This document shows positions 1-5,406 of a stretch of DNA of 5,406 bases, piece after piece. The notes under the pieces are model-generated. The model was not told where the DNA came from, ran no database searches, and saw only the letters and a program-made list of their open reading frames with translations. This DNA comes from Fusobacterium sp. (lineage in GTDB: Bacteria > Fusobacteriota > Fusobacteriia > Fusobacteriales > Fusobacteriaceae). The stretch lies in the NCBI GenBank assembly GCA_020024855.1, contig JAHHTB010000130.1:1-5406 (forward strand), written 5' to 3'. Both the position numbers and the translations under genes were made by a program. Within the stretch, counting starts at the first letter, position 1. Each line of letters begins with the position of its first letter.

Positions 1-1
1 T

Positions 2-988
2 TCATTAACCGATTTAAATGTTAGAAATATTTTAAAGAATTTCGCTGAAGCTTTAGATTCAAATGAAAAAAATGAATTTTCTAGAAAAATTATAATAATA
101 AATTGGGATGAGAATGAAGAGAATTTTAGGGAGGAACAAAAAACAGATGATACTTTAAATTGTACTTATACAGTAATTTCCACAAATAATTATTTAGGAC
201 TTTATAAAAAAATATCTGAAATAAATCAAGGAATAACACCAGTAGAAATCTCTAAATTTGAACATATTATAAAAAAATTAATTATAAGTAAGGGAAGAAA
301 GGGAGAGCTAGATAAAACATTAGTAACTTTAGTTTCAAAAAGAGAATTAGATGGTGCATTAAAAGATATAGAAAATAAAAATATTGCTGTTGCATTGGGA
401 GATAGAGCTATTTTCAAAAAAACACCTTCAATAATAGATTATTTAGATGATTACATTAGTGAAAATGATGATGTAGATATAAGTAGTCAATTAAGATACA
501 TAGCTCAATTAAATATTGGAAGTTTACCACCAGGATATAGATATTTAAAAAACTTTGAAGAAAATAAAGAGTTGCTTGATAATGAAAAAGAAAGTTTACA
601 GAAAAAATTTGATAAATTAGTATCATTTAATAAAGAAAATTCTCCTTCAACCTATAAAAGAAAGTATGAGTGTGAAACAATAAAAGAAATATTAGAAATT
701 ATTAATAAAACTAATACTAAATTAAAAAATCCTAAAGAATATGAACACGGGATAATTAATCATAATATTGATAATTTTACAAAAGAGGATTTAAAAAATT
801 ATCTGTTAAGTGAGATTGATGAAATGAGAAAAAATAATGATGGAAATAAAAGTGTATATAATTTAATTAATTATTTTTTATGGAGTTATTTTAGCTACAA
901 TAATAGATATAAAATTAGTGTTAATTATAAAAATAAATTTGGAGGAAGGAATGGAGCAAGAAAATATAGGATGGAACTTTCCCAATAG
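2..988 (+). CDS. SIR2-like domain protein, C-terminal part (5' end outside window)
   Basis: The reading frame is open from the first bases, with no stop before TAG at 986-988, giving 328 visible residues; the true start lies upstream. The fragment opens with SLTDLNVRNIL, which resembles the 'GYS-x-x-D-x-N-x-R-x-IL' segment near the end of SIR2-like domains in bacterial defence proteins. A hydrophobic strand plus acidic turn (KIIIINWDENEE, about residues 29-40), a T-V-I-S-T-N-N-Y strand, and a helix (ISKFEHIIKKLIISKG, about 83-98) follow, as I remember from SIR2-family proteins whose tail continues with 'AVALGD' (about 129-134, present here). The last 170 residues are charged and helical with no motif I recognise. 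Family knowledge: such proteins are often NAD+-depleting effectors. The NAD-binding and catalytic part (usual N/H residues) is not in view, so activity cannot be judged. The 3' end overlaps the next gene by 38 bases, implying co-translation. A different ATPase or Z1-type protein tail is a less likely alternative. Confidence 0.68.
   Translation, partial: SLTDLNVRNILKNFAEALDSNEKNEFSRKIIIINWDENEENFREEQKTDDTLNCTYTVISTNNYLGLYKKISEINQGITPVEISKFEHIIKKLIISKGRKGELDKTLVTLVSKRELDGALKDIENKNIAVALGDRAIFKKTPSIIDYLDDYISENDDVDISSQLRYIAQLNIGSLPPGYRYLKNFEENKELLDNEKESLQKKFDKLVSFNKENSPSTYKRKYECETIKEILEIINKTNTKLKNPKEYEHGIINHNIDNFTKEDLKNYLLSEIDEMRKNNDGNKSVYNLINYFLWSYFSYNNRYKISVNYKNKFGGRNGARKYRMELSQ
941..945 (+). 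promoter_or_regulatory. Ribosome binding site that fixes the start of the GHKL gene
   Basis: GGAGG lies 5 bases before the ATG at 951. The in-frame ATG at 918, 11 codons upstream, has no purine-rich SD before it (the preceding bases are an AT-rich run). The site lies inside the end of the SIR2-like gene, so ribosomes finishing that gene would pass over it, consistent with translational coupling. Confidence 0.8.
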
Positions 989-2825
989 TAATCATGGAAA
1001 AGTTTCTGGAATAAGTGAAGCTGGGATAGAAACATTTAAGGGTAGTTTATACAGTTCTTTGGCTAGAGAAATTTGTCAAAATTCATTAGATGCTAGTTTA
1101 GATAATTCTAAACCTGTAACAGTAGAATTTGATTTAAAAGAGTTTAATTTAAAACAAGATGAAAGAATAAGTGAGCTAGAAAATATATTCGAAAAATGTA
1201 GAGAATATTGGACAGATAAAAAGACTTTGACTTTTATAAATAAAGCTATTAAAATTTTACAGGAAGAAAAAATAAGAATTCTTAGAATAAGTGATTTTAA
1301 TACAACAGGATTAACAGGCTCAGATAAGATTAGAAACTCTTGTTGGCAAAATTTAGTAAAAGCTTCTGGGGTATCAGATAAAGGTGGAGCTTCTGGTGGA
1401 AGTTTTGGGATAGGGAAATCTGCTCCTTTTGCCTGTTCTGATTTAAGAACTATATTTTATAGTACTCTTGATATTGATAATATTAAAGCTTTTCAAGGAG
1501 TAGCAAATATTGTATCTTTTTACAAGGATGACAGTTTACCAAGAGAAAAGAGAGATTGGACACAGGGAACAGGATATTATGGAAATATAGAGGATAATTC
1601 TCCAATCAGAGAAATCCAATCTTTTGGAAATTATATTAGAAAAACTTCTGGAACTGATATATTTGTAATTGGTTTTATGAAAGATGAAAGTTGGAAAGAT
1701 GAAATCGTAAAAGCTGTTTTAGAAGGGTATTTGATTAGTATTCTAAGAGGAAACTTAGTAGTTAAAGTTGATGAGATAGAAATAAGTAGTAAAACTTTAG
1801 ATTTATTAGTTGAAAAATATAAAGAGGACATAAGTTTAACTTATAATTATTATCAAGTTTTAACTTCTAATATATCTCCAATAGAATATAATTTTGAAGA
1901 TTTAGGAAAGTTGAGCTTCTATTTAGATATAAAAAAAGATTTAAAAAGATCTATCTTAATGGCTAGAAGTAATGGAATGAAAATCTTTGATAAAAAAGGA
2001 ATATCATCTGTTATTCAATTTGCTGGAGTATGCATTTTAGAAGATGAAAAAATTAATTCATATTTCAGAGAGATGGAAACTCCTCAACATAATAACTGGG
2101 AACCAGATAGACATTCTAATCCTAAAGAAGCTAAAAAGAAAAGATCAGCATTATATAAATACTTAAAAGATACTATTTTAAATAAAGCAAGTGAAACCAT
2201 AACTGATGAAATTGATGCTGTTGGAGTGGGAGAATTTATTCCAGATTCAGAAGATATAGATATTAAAAACTCTGAAAATACAAAAGAAGCTATTTCAAAT
2301 GAGATTAAGATTATCTCTTTAGAAAAAGTAAAAACATATAAAAGTACTGGAAGTTCTTCAAAAAAAGGAAATTATTTTGATGAAATAGATGGAGTTGGAA
2401 GCTTAACTGATGATGAAATTTTAAATGGATTTCAACCACAGAAAAACAATAGTAGTGCAAGTTCTCTTAATTCTAAAAATAGTGGTGGACAGTCTGGAGA
2501 AGGGAATGATGTAGTTAATGAAAAAATTATAGTTGTTCCTCTAAAAATGAGACTGATGGCTTCTAATAATATTAATAAATTAAATTTTGTAGTTGATAGG
2601 GATATTGATAAAGCAATTATAGAATTTAAAATAGCTGGAGAAGATAGAACTACCACTCCTAAAATTGATGAAGCTTTTGATAGTGAGAAAAATATTTTGT
2701 CTATCTCAGAAAATAAAGTATTTTTAAATGATATTAAGGAAAAACAAAATAATTCTATATTGTTTACTTTAAAAGAAAAAGAGAATTACTGTATGGAGGT
2801 TTTAATATATGGAAATAAAAAATAA
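951..2825 (+). CDS. GHKL (Bergerat-fold) ATPase, MutL/MORC-like, defence-associated
   Basis: This is a 624-residue ATP-binding protein, probably an ATP-gated dimerising clamp. Visible Bergerat motifs are: N-box REICQNSLDAS (E40, N44, D47); a motif-II variant RISDFNTTGL (D115, G120); glycine-rich lid GGSFGIGKSAPFA (149-161, with K156); and SGTDIF (G234, T235) as the third motif. An S5-like second domain (about 250-345) ends in LMARSNGMKIF (337-346), whose Arg and Gly-Met fit the transducer segment of this group. METPQHNNWEPDR (375-387) matches the E-x-P-x-H-x-x-W signature I associate with prokaryotic MORC/MutL-like ATPases of conflict systems. Residues about 430-525 are a polar Ser/Asn/Gly-rich linker (SSASSLNSKNSGGQSGEG), followed by a beta-rich C-terminal domain (about 526-624) of unknown type. 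The start at 951 is set by its SD. It overlaps the gene before by 38 bases and the next by 17. ATPase assignment is firm; the defence role is inferred from the neighbours. Confidence 0.9.
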   Translation: MEQENIGWNFPNSNHGKVSGISEAGIETFKGSLYSSLAREICQNSLDASLDNSKPVTVEFDLKEFNLKQDERISELENIFEKCREYWTDKKTLTFINKAIKILQEEKIRILRISDFNTTGLTGSDKIRNSCWQNLVKASGVSDKGGASGGSFGIGKSAPFACSDLRTIFYSTLDIDNIKAFQGVANIVSFYKDDSLPREKRDWTQGTGYYGNIEDNSPIREIQSFGNYIRKTSGTDIFVIGFMKDESWKDEIVKAVLEGYLISILRGNLVVKVDEIEISSKTLDLLVEKYKEDISLTYNYYQVLTSNISPIEYNFEDLGKLSFYLDIKKDLKRSILMARSNGMKIFDKKGISSVIQFAGVCILEDEKINSYFREMETPQHNNWEPDRHSNPKEAKKKRSALYKYLKDTILNKASETITDEIDAVGVGEFIPDSEDIDIKNSENTKEAISNEIKIISLEKVKTYKSTGSSSKKGNYFDEIDGVGSLTDDEILNGFQPQKNNSSASSLNSKNSGGQSGEGNDVVNEKIIVVPLKMRLMASNNINKLNFVVDRDIDKAIIEFKIAGEDRTTTPKIDEAFDSEKNILSISENKVFLNDIKEKQNNSILFTLKEKENYCMEVLIYGNKK

Positions 2826-3681
2826 ATTATATCCTCATCCAGTACTTAGGGAAAATAATGATGATTATATTAACTCAAGTTTTGAAATGGATTTATCTTA
2901 TGAAAGAGATATAAAAAGATTAAAGCTAAACATAAATTTTAAACTGAACAATAAGACTTTAGAAAAAATGTTATTAGATGAAAAGGTAGAATATGTAGTT
3001 CATATTGAGTGTCCAAAAACTTCTTATAGAAGGATAATTACGACAACAGAAAAAATTTTATCAGAAAATTTGAAAGATGAAAATATATTAGGGAAAATTC
3101 AAGTTACCTCTTTTATTGTTGTAAAAGAAAATATCTTAAATTATGAAAATGAAAGTTTTAATCCTGATTACTTTGGAATGAAATTTAATTTAGAAAAAGG
3201 AACTATTTTAGCAATAGGAGATTCTTATAAAATAGATGTAGATAAAGAGAAAGAGTCTTTAGGTAATGTTCCTTCTATTTTTACTATTTGTAAAAAAATG
3301 ACTACAGATGAAATTGGAATAAATATAGAATATAATATGGATAAAATAAGAATTGATTTAAATATTTCTGATTATGAAAAATATACTCAATTAGTATCTA
3401 CTAGTAGTCAATTAATAGATGTTATAAATAGTTCTTTAATTTTTCCCATTTTGGTTTATGTGTTCGAAAAATTAAAAAATGAATTTGACGAAATTGAAGA
3501 AAATGATTATAGATGGTTTAAGGCTCTAAAAAATATTTTTGAAAAATATGGTTATAGATTTAATCAGGAGCTTTTTGAAAATGAAACTTCATTACAATTA
3601 GCTCAAAAAGTTTTAGATTTTCCTTTTAGTAAGTCATTAAATGCTTTACAATTAGGAGTAGATGAAGGAGTAGAAGAATGA
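2809..3681 (+). CDS. Protein of unknown function in GHKL/DUF6339 operon
   Basis: I do not recognise a named family. The 290-residue product has no signal peptide, membrane helix, P-loop or evident nuclease motif. It starts with LYPHPVLRENNDDY (7-20), a Pro/Asp-rich opening, then alternating hydrophobic strands to about residue 150 (for example KLNINFKL, EYVVHIECP, KIQVTSFIVV), suggesting a beta-sandwich or barrel N-terminal half. A second beta stretch around 160-200 is followed by a helical C-terminal region (about 200-280) with paired aromatics (DYRWFKALKNIFEKYGYRF). The ATG at 2809 has GGAGG at 2795-2799, 9 bases upstream. The gene begins 17 bases inside the GHKL gene and ends on an ATGA shared with the DUF6339-like gene. 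Its position between these two suggests it is an obligate partner, perhaps an adaptor for the ATPase; this is inference only. The coding call itself is strong: a long open frame, a good SD and tight packing. Confidence 0.88.
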   Translation: MEIKNKLYPHPVLRENNDDYINSSFEMDLSYERDIKRLKLNINFKLNNKTLEKMLLDEKVEYVVHIECPKTSYRRIITTTEKILSENLKDENILGKIQVTSFIVVKENILNYENESFNPDYFGMKFNLEKGTILAIGDSYKIDVDKEKESLGNVPSIFTICKKMTTDEIGINIEYNMDKIRIDLNISDYEKYTQLVSTSSQLIDVINSSLIFPILVYVFEKLKNEFDEIEENDYRWFKALKNIFEKYGYRFNQELFENETSLQLAQKVLDFPFSKSLNALQLGVDEGVEE

Positions 3682-4409
3682 AATTATATTTTATGAAAGA
3701 AGATGCTCTAATATATTTTAAAAGTAATGTCGAAAATAATTTAAAGAATTATAGTATGAAAGATAATAAATGGATTTATTCTAAACATGAAAATCCCTTT
3801 GAAGAGTTTAGAATACAAGTTTCCAATTTTGATTTAGATATGAGTTCTGATAGACCAGAAGCAACTGATTATAATAATGTAAAAATTATGTATAATAACT
3901 TAAAAAATATAAGTGATAGCCAAGCAACAGATGAAAGATTTTGGACAGGATTATCTCATACAATTTTTTGGAAATTTTTAAACTATAGATGTAAAATAAA
4001 TAATTCAGAAGTAACAAAAGAAAAAATACTAAACAATTATTTCTTTAAACAAGGGCAAAAAAGAAGCTTGATTTTAAATCCTCTTTCAAGATTATGGTGG
4101 ATAGGAAGACTAACATATGATAAGAATAACGAAAATCCATACTATGCCTTAGAGTATTTAAAAACTGATTTCTCAACAAAAGTATTAACTTTATTTTCAA
4201 GTAATTATACTAATAATCCTAAAATAGCAAGGGCTGTATTAGTAGCTTTGGCTGAATTAGAAAAAGAATATGGAAAATTAGAAAGAAAAAAGTTTTTGGC
4301 AATAGTAAGATATGTAAATATGTTAGGTGGGGTAATTATTTTAGATTTTTTATCTCAAGATGAATTAAAAGAAAAAATAAAAAGATACTATATAGAAAAA
4401 TTTATATAA
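3678..4409 (+). CDS. DUF6339-like family protein
   Basis: This 243-residue protein begins on an ATGA overlap with the preceding stop and has AAGGAG at 3665-3670, 7 bases before the ATG. The segment SDSQATDERFWTGLSHTIFW (residues 79-98) matches, from memory, the most conserved block of DUF6339 proteins (S-x-x-x-A-x-D-E-R-x-W-x-x-L-x-H-x-x-F-W). NPLSRLWWIGRLTYD (134-148) and an Ala/Leu-rich helix (PKIARAVLVALAEL, 181-194) follow, again typical of the family as I recall it. The protein is mostly helical and soluble, and no catalytic function is known to me. DUF6339 proteins often sit beside GHKL ATPases and Z1-type proteins in conflict loci, so the order here supports one functional module. The conserved D85-E86-R87 with H94 and W98 could form a functional site, but nothing in the sequence proves catalysis. 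The TAA at 4407-4409 is followed by the only real gap in the window. Confidence 0.82.
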   Translation: MKLYFMKEDALIYFKSNVENNLKNYSMKDNKWIYSKHENPFEEFRIQVSNFDLDMSSDRPEATDYNNVKIMYNNLKNISDSQATDERFWTGLSHTIFWKFLNYRCKINNSEVTKEKILNNYFFKQGQKRSLILNPLSRLWWIGRLTYDKNNENPYYALEYLKTDFSTKVLTLFSSNYTNNPKIARAVLVALAELEKEYGKLERKKFLAIVRYVNMLGGVIILDFLSQDELKEKIKRYYIEKFI

Positions 4410-4423
4410 AAAATAATTAGCTG

Positions 4424-4482
4424 AAAATCACTCTCACAAATGTTAAAGGGATTCTACCAATAATAAAAAGGAGAGTGATTTT
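4424..4482. repeat. Perfect 12-bp inverted repeat with 35-nt spacer between operon and nuclease gene
   Basis: The left arm AAAATCACTCTC (4424-4435) and right arm GAGAGTGATTTT (4471-4482) are exact reverse complements; the bases just inside and outside do not extend the pairing. The 35-nt spacer is AT-rich and I see no further hairpin in it. The right arm overlaps a secondary SD-like AAAGGAG (4467-4473) and ends 18 bases before the nuclease start at 4501. It could be an RNA stem controlling read-through or translation, a bipartite operator, or a recombination footprint. The loop is too long and the right arm lacks a following U-run, so it is not a standard terminator. Confidence 0.75.
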
Positions 4483-4488
4483 AATATG

Positions 4489-4494
4489 AAGGAG
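4489..4494 (+). promoter_or_regulatory. Ribosome binding site that decides the nuclease start
   Basis: AAGGAG sits 6 bases before the ATG at 4501, a near-ideal spacing. An in-frame ATG at 4486 overlaps this SD and has only AAAGGAG at 4467-4473, 12 bases away and partly inside the inverted repeat arm. The protein signature MNYYIFRID begins exactly at 4501, supporting that start. Confidence 0.7.
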
Positions 4495-4500
4495 AAGGAT

Positions 4501-5406
4501 ATGAACTACTACATATTTAGAATTGATTATTCAGACAGGGATTATTTTAAGGAAAATTTGGAAAAAGGTATTTTAAAACAAGGTTGGGGTTTGGAGAATT
4601 TATCCTTACTTGATGAAAATGGAGAAGAGAGAAATCAAGAGGAATGGGTTAATGCTTGTCCAGAAGGTTGGAGAGATACTGACGAAGCTAGAAGATATCT
4701 TAGAAATAAAAACAGTAATCTAAGAAAAATGTTAGAGATGAAAGAGGGAGATATAATTCTTATTCCTAAATTTCCCGAGTGGAATATGTTTTCTTTATAC
4801 AGAGTTAAAGGGAAATATTATTTTGATTTAGAGAAGATAAAAGGAGATTATGGACATTGTATTCCTGTTGAAGTTGCTACTAAATTTTCAGATGAGATAG
4901 ATAAGTATTTTACTTATAATGGAAATGATGCTACTAAAGTAATTCACAGCAAGTTAAGAGGATATCAAAAGGCTATAAATAGTGTATATAATAGCGAGAT
5001 AATTAGTGCTATTGAAAGTTTATTACAAATAAAAAGCATAAAAGAGGAATCTCAAATAACAGAGATTTTAAGAGGTATTTTTGAGAAAAATATCAAGAGT
5101 ATGGAAAATCTAAATAAAGAGATCTTTTCAATTAGACCTGATGATGTTGAAAAAATAGTAGAAGAAATTTTTGTAAAACAAGGATATTTAGTTGAAAGTA
5201 GAAACTCATATGATAAAAAAGGCGGAGATTCCGACAGAACCTTTATAAAGCCTCTTCCAATATTGTGTGAAGTCAATGATGAAATAGGAAATTGTAGAGT
5301 ATATGTACAGATTAAGAAAAAAGATGGTATTTGTGATGAAGATGAAGGAATAAAACAACTTGAAGATATCGTTAAGTCTAAAGAGAAAATTGAAGGAATA
5401 GAAGAT
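4501..5406 (+). CDS. Restriction endonuclease, PUA/EVE-like reader plus Mrr-like nuclease (3' end outside window)
   Basis: The frame is open for 302 codons to the window end, so the C-terminus is missing. Residues 1-125 look like a PUA/EVE-type module: YYIFRID (3-9), GILKQGWGLENL (23-34), GDIILIPKFPEWNMF (83-97), RVKGKYYF (101-108) and GHCIPVEV (118-125). Such beta-barrels in restriction enzymes commonly read modified bases (family knowledge). A helical spacer (about 128-208) leads to an Mrr-like fold: IRPDDVEKIVEEIFVKQGY (211-229) is the typical first helix, GGDSD (241-245) supplies the acidic residue, and VYVQIKKKDG (267-276) gives the Q-x-K of a PD-(D/E)xK site (D243 or D245, Q270, K272). 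A type IV, modification-dependent nuclease is the likeliest role. It is separated by 91 bases and an inverted repeat from the upstream unit, so it may be a separate defence gene or a regulated last member. ATG 4486 would add five residues. Confidence 0.82.
   Translation, partial: MNYYIFRIDYSDRDYFKENLEKGILKQGWGLENLSLLDENGEERNQEEWVNACPEGWRDTDEARRYLRNKNSNLRKMLEMKEGDIILIPKFPEWNMFSLYRVKGKYYFDLEKIKGDYGHCIPVEVATKFSDEIDKYFTYNGNDATKVIHSKLRGYQKAINSVYNSEIISAIESLLQIKSIKEESQITEILRGIFEKNIKSMENLNKEIFSIRPDDVEKIVEEIFVKQGYLVESRNSYDKKGGDSDRTFIKPLPILCEVNDEIGNCRVYVQIKKKDGICDEDEGIKQLEDIVKSKEKIEGIED

Larger units (their letters stand above)
4410..4500 (+). other. Intergenic gap between the four-gene unit and the nuclease gene
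   Basis: This 91-base AT-rich stretch is the only non-coding DNA in the window. It contains the 12-bp inverted repeat and two SD-like sequences. I see no convincing -35/-10 pair: TATAAA near 4405 overlaps the upstream stop and lacks a good -35, and the spacer's TAATAA has no partner. Whether the nuclease has its own promoter or is read through from upstream cannot be decided by eye. Confidence 0.6.

Noticed and set aside
226..417. Antisense open frame of 63 codons
   Set aside because: It lies wholly inside the SIR2-like coding frame on the other strand. Its Ser/Phe/Ile-rich translation is the mirror of an AT-rich gene, and it has no SD.
918..950. Upstream ATG at 918 as the start of the GHKL gene
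   Set aside because: It has no SD and would deepen the overlap with the previous gene. ATG 951 has GGAGG 5 bases upstream.
395..988. Separate 197-residue gene starting at TTG 395
   Set aside because: The same frame is open back to base 2 with continuous, family-like protein sequence, and no SD precedes 395. It is the C-terminal part of a larger gene.
1631..1831. Antisense open frame of 66 codons
   Set aside because: It lies opposite the S5-like region of the GHKL gene, has composition typical of a shadow frame, and shows no independent signals.
2432..2656. Antisense open frame of 74 codons
   Set aside because: It lies opposite the GHKL linker and C-terminal domain. Its leucine/serine-rich, membrane-like appearance comes from reverse reading of Asn/Lys/Glu-rich codons.
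4424..4482. Rho-independent terminator
   Set aside because: The pairing arms are 35 nt apart and AT-rich at one end, and the only U-run is inside the right arm rather than after it. A strong terminator stem is not supported.
4486..4500. ATG 4486 as start of the nuclease
   Set aside because: It is possible, but its SD spacing is poor (12 bases), the next in-frame ATG at 4501 has a better SD, and the conserved-looking protein start begins at 4501.
5052..5276. Antisense open frame of 74 codons
   Set aside because: It lies opposite the Mrr-like nuclease domain, whose + strand frame carries recognisable motifs.
1..5406. CRISPR arrays, tRNA/rRNA genes, insertion sequences
   Set aside because: Apart from the 91-base gap the window is fully coding. 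I saw no regularly spaced direct repeats, no cloverleaf-like sequence and no transposase motifs.

Overview
The window is very AT-rich, with Arg almost always AGA, Leu mostly TTA and A-rich lysine/asparagine-dense proteins. This fits a low-GC anaerobe such as Fusobacterium; Leptotrichia or a Clostridium-type Firmicute cannot be excluded. Everything reads on the + strand and looks like an accessory (defence-island) locus rather than housekeeping DNA.

Layout: (1) 2-988 is the C-terminal 328 residues of a gene that begins before the window. It looks like the tail of a SIR2-like (sirtuin-fold) defence protein. (2) 951-2825 is a 624-residue GHKL (Bergerat-fold) ATPase of the MutL/MORC-like type found in prokaryotic conflict systems. 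(3) 2809-3681 is a 290-residue protein of unknown family. (4) 3678-4409 is a 243-residue protein resembling the DUF6339 family. These four genes overlap successively by 38, 17 and 4 bases, so they almost certainly form one translationally coupled unit. (5) 4410-4500 is the only gap. It carries a perfect 12-bp inverted repeat with a 35-nt spacer. (6) 4501-5406 is the N-terminal 302 residues of a further gene that runs off the window, with a PUA/EVE-like reader region followed by an Mrr-like PD-(D/E)xK nuclease region. This fits a modification-dependent (type IV-like) restriction enzyme.

Taken together (inference), this is probably a multi-gene anti-phage system. A GHKL ATPase, the unknown protein and the DUF6339-like protein would form a sensing or clamp-like core. 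The SIR2-like protein would be the likely NAD+-consuming effector. A separate restriction nuclease sits immediately downstream. The general plan recalls the MutL/Z1-containing 'mza' type systems, but here the visible neighbour of the GHKL gene looks like SIR2, not Z1. That SIR2-GHKL-unknown-DUF6339 combination is the most interesting feature. The N-terminus of the first gene and the C-terminus of the last are outside the window, so both assignments rest on partial proteins.
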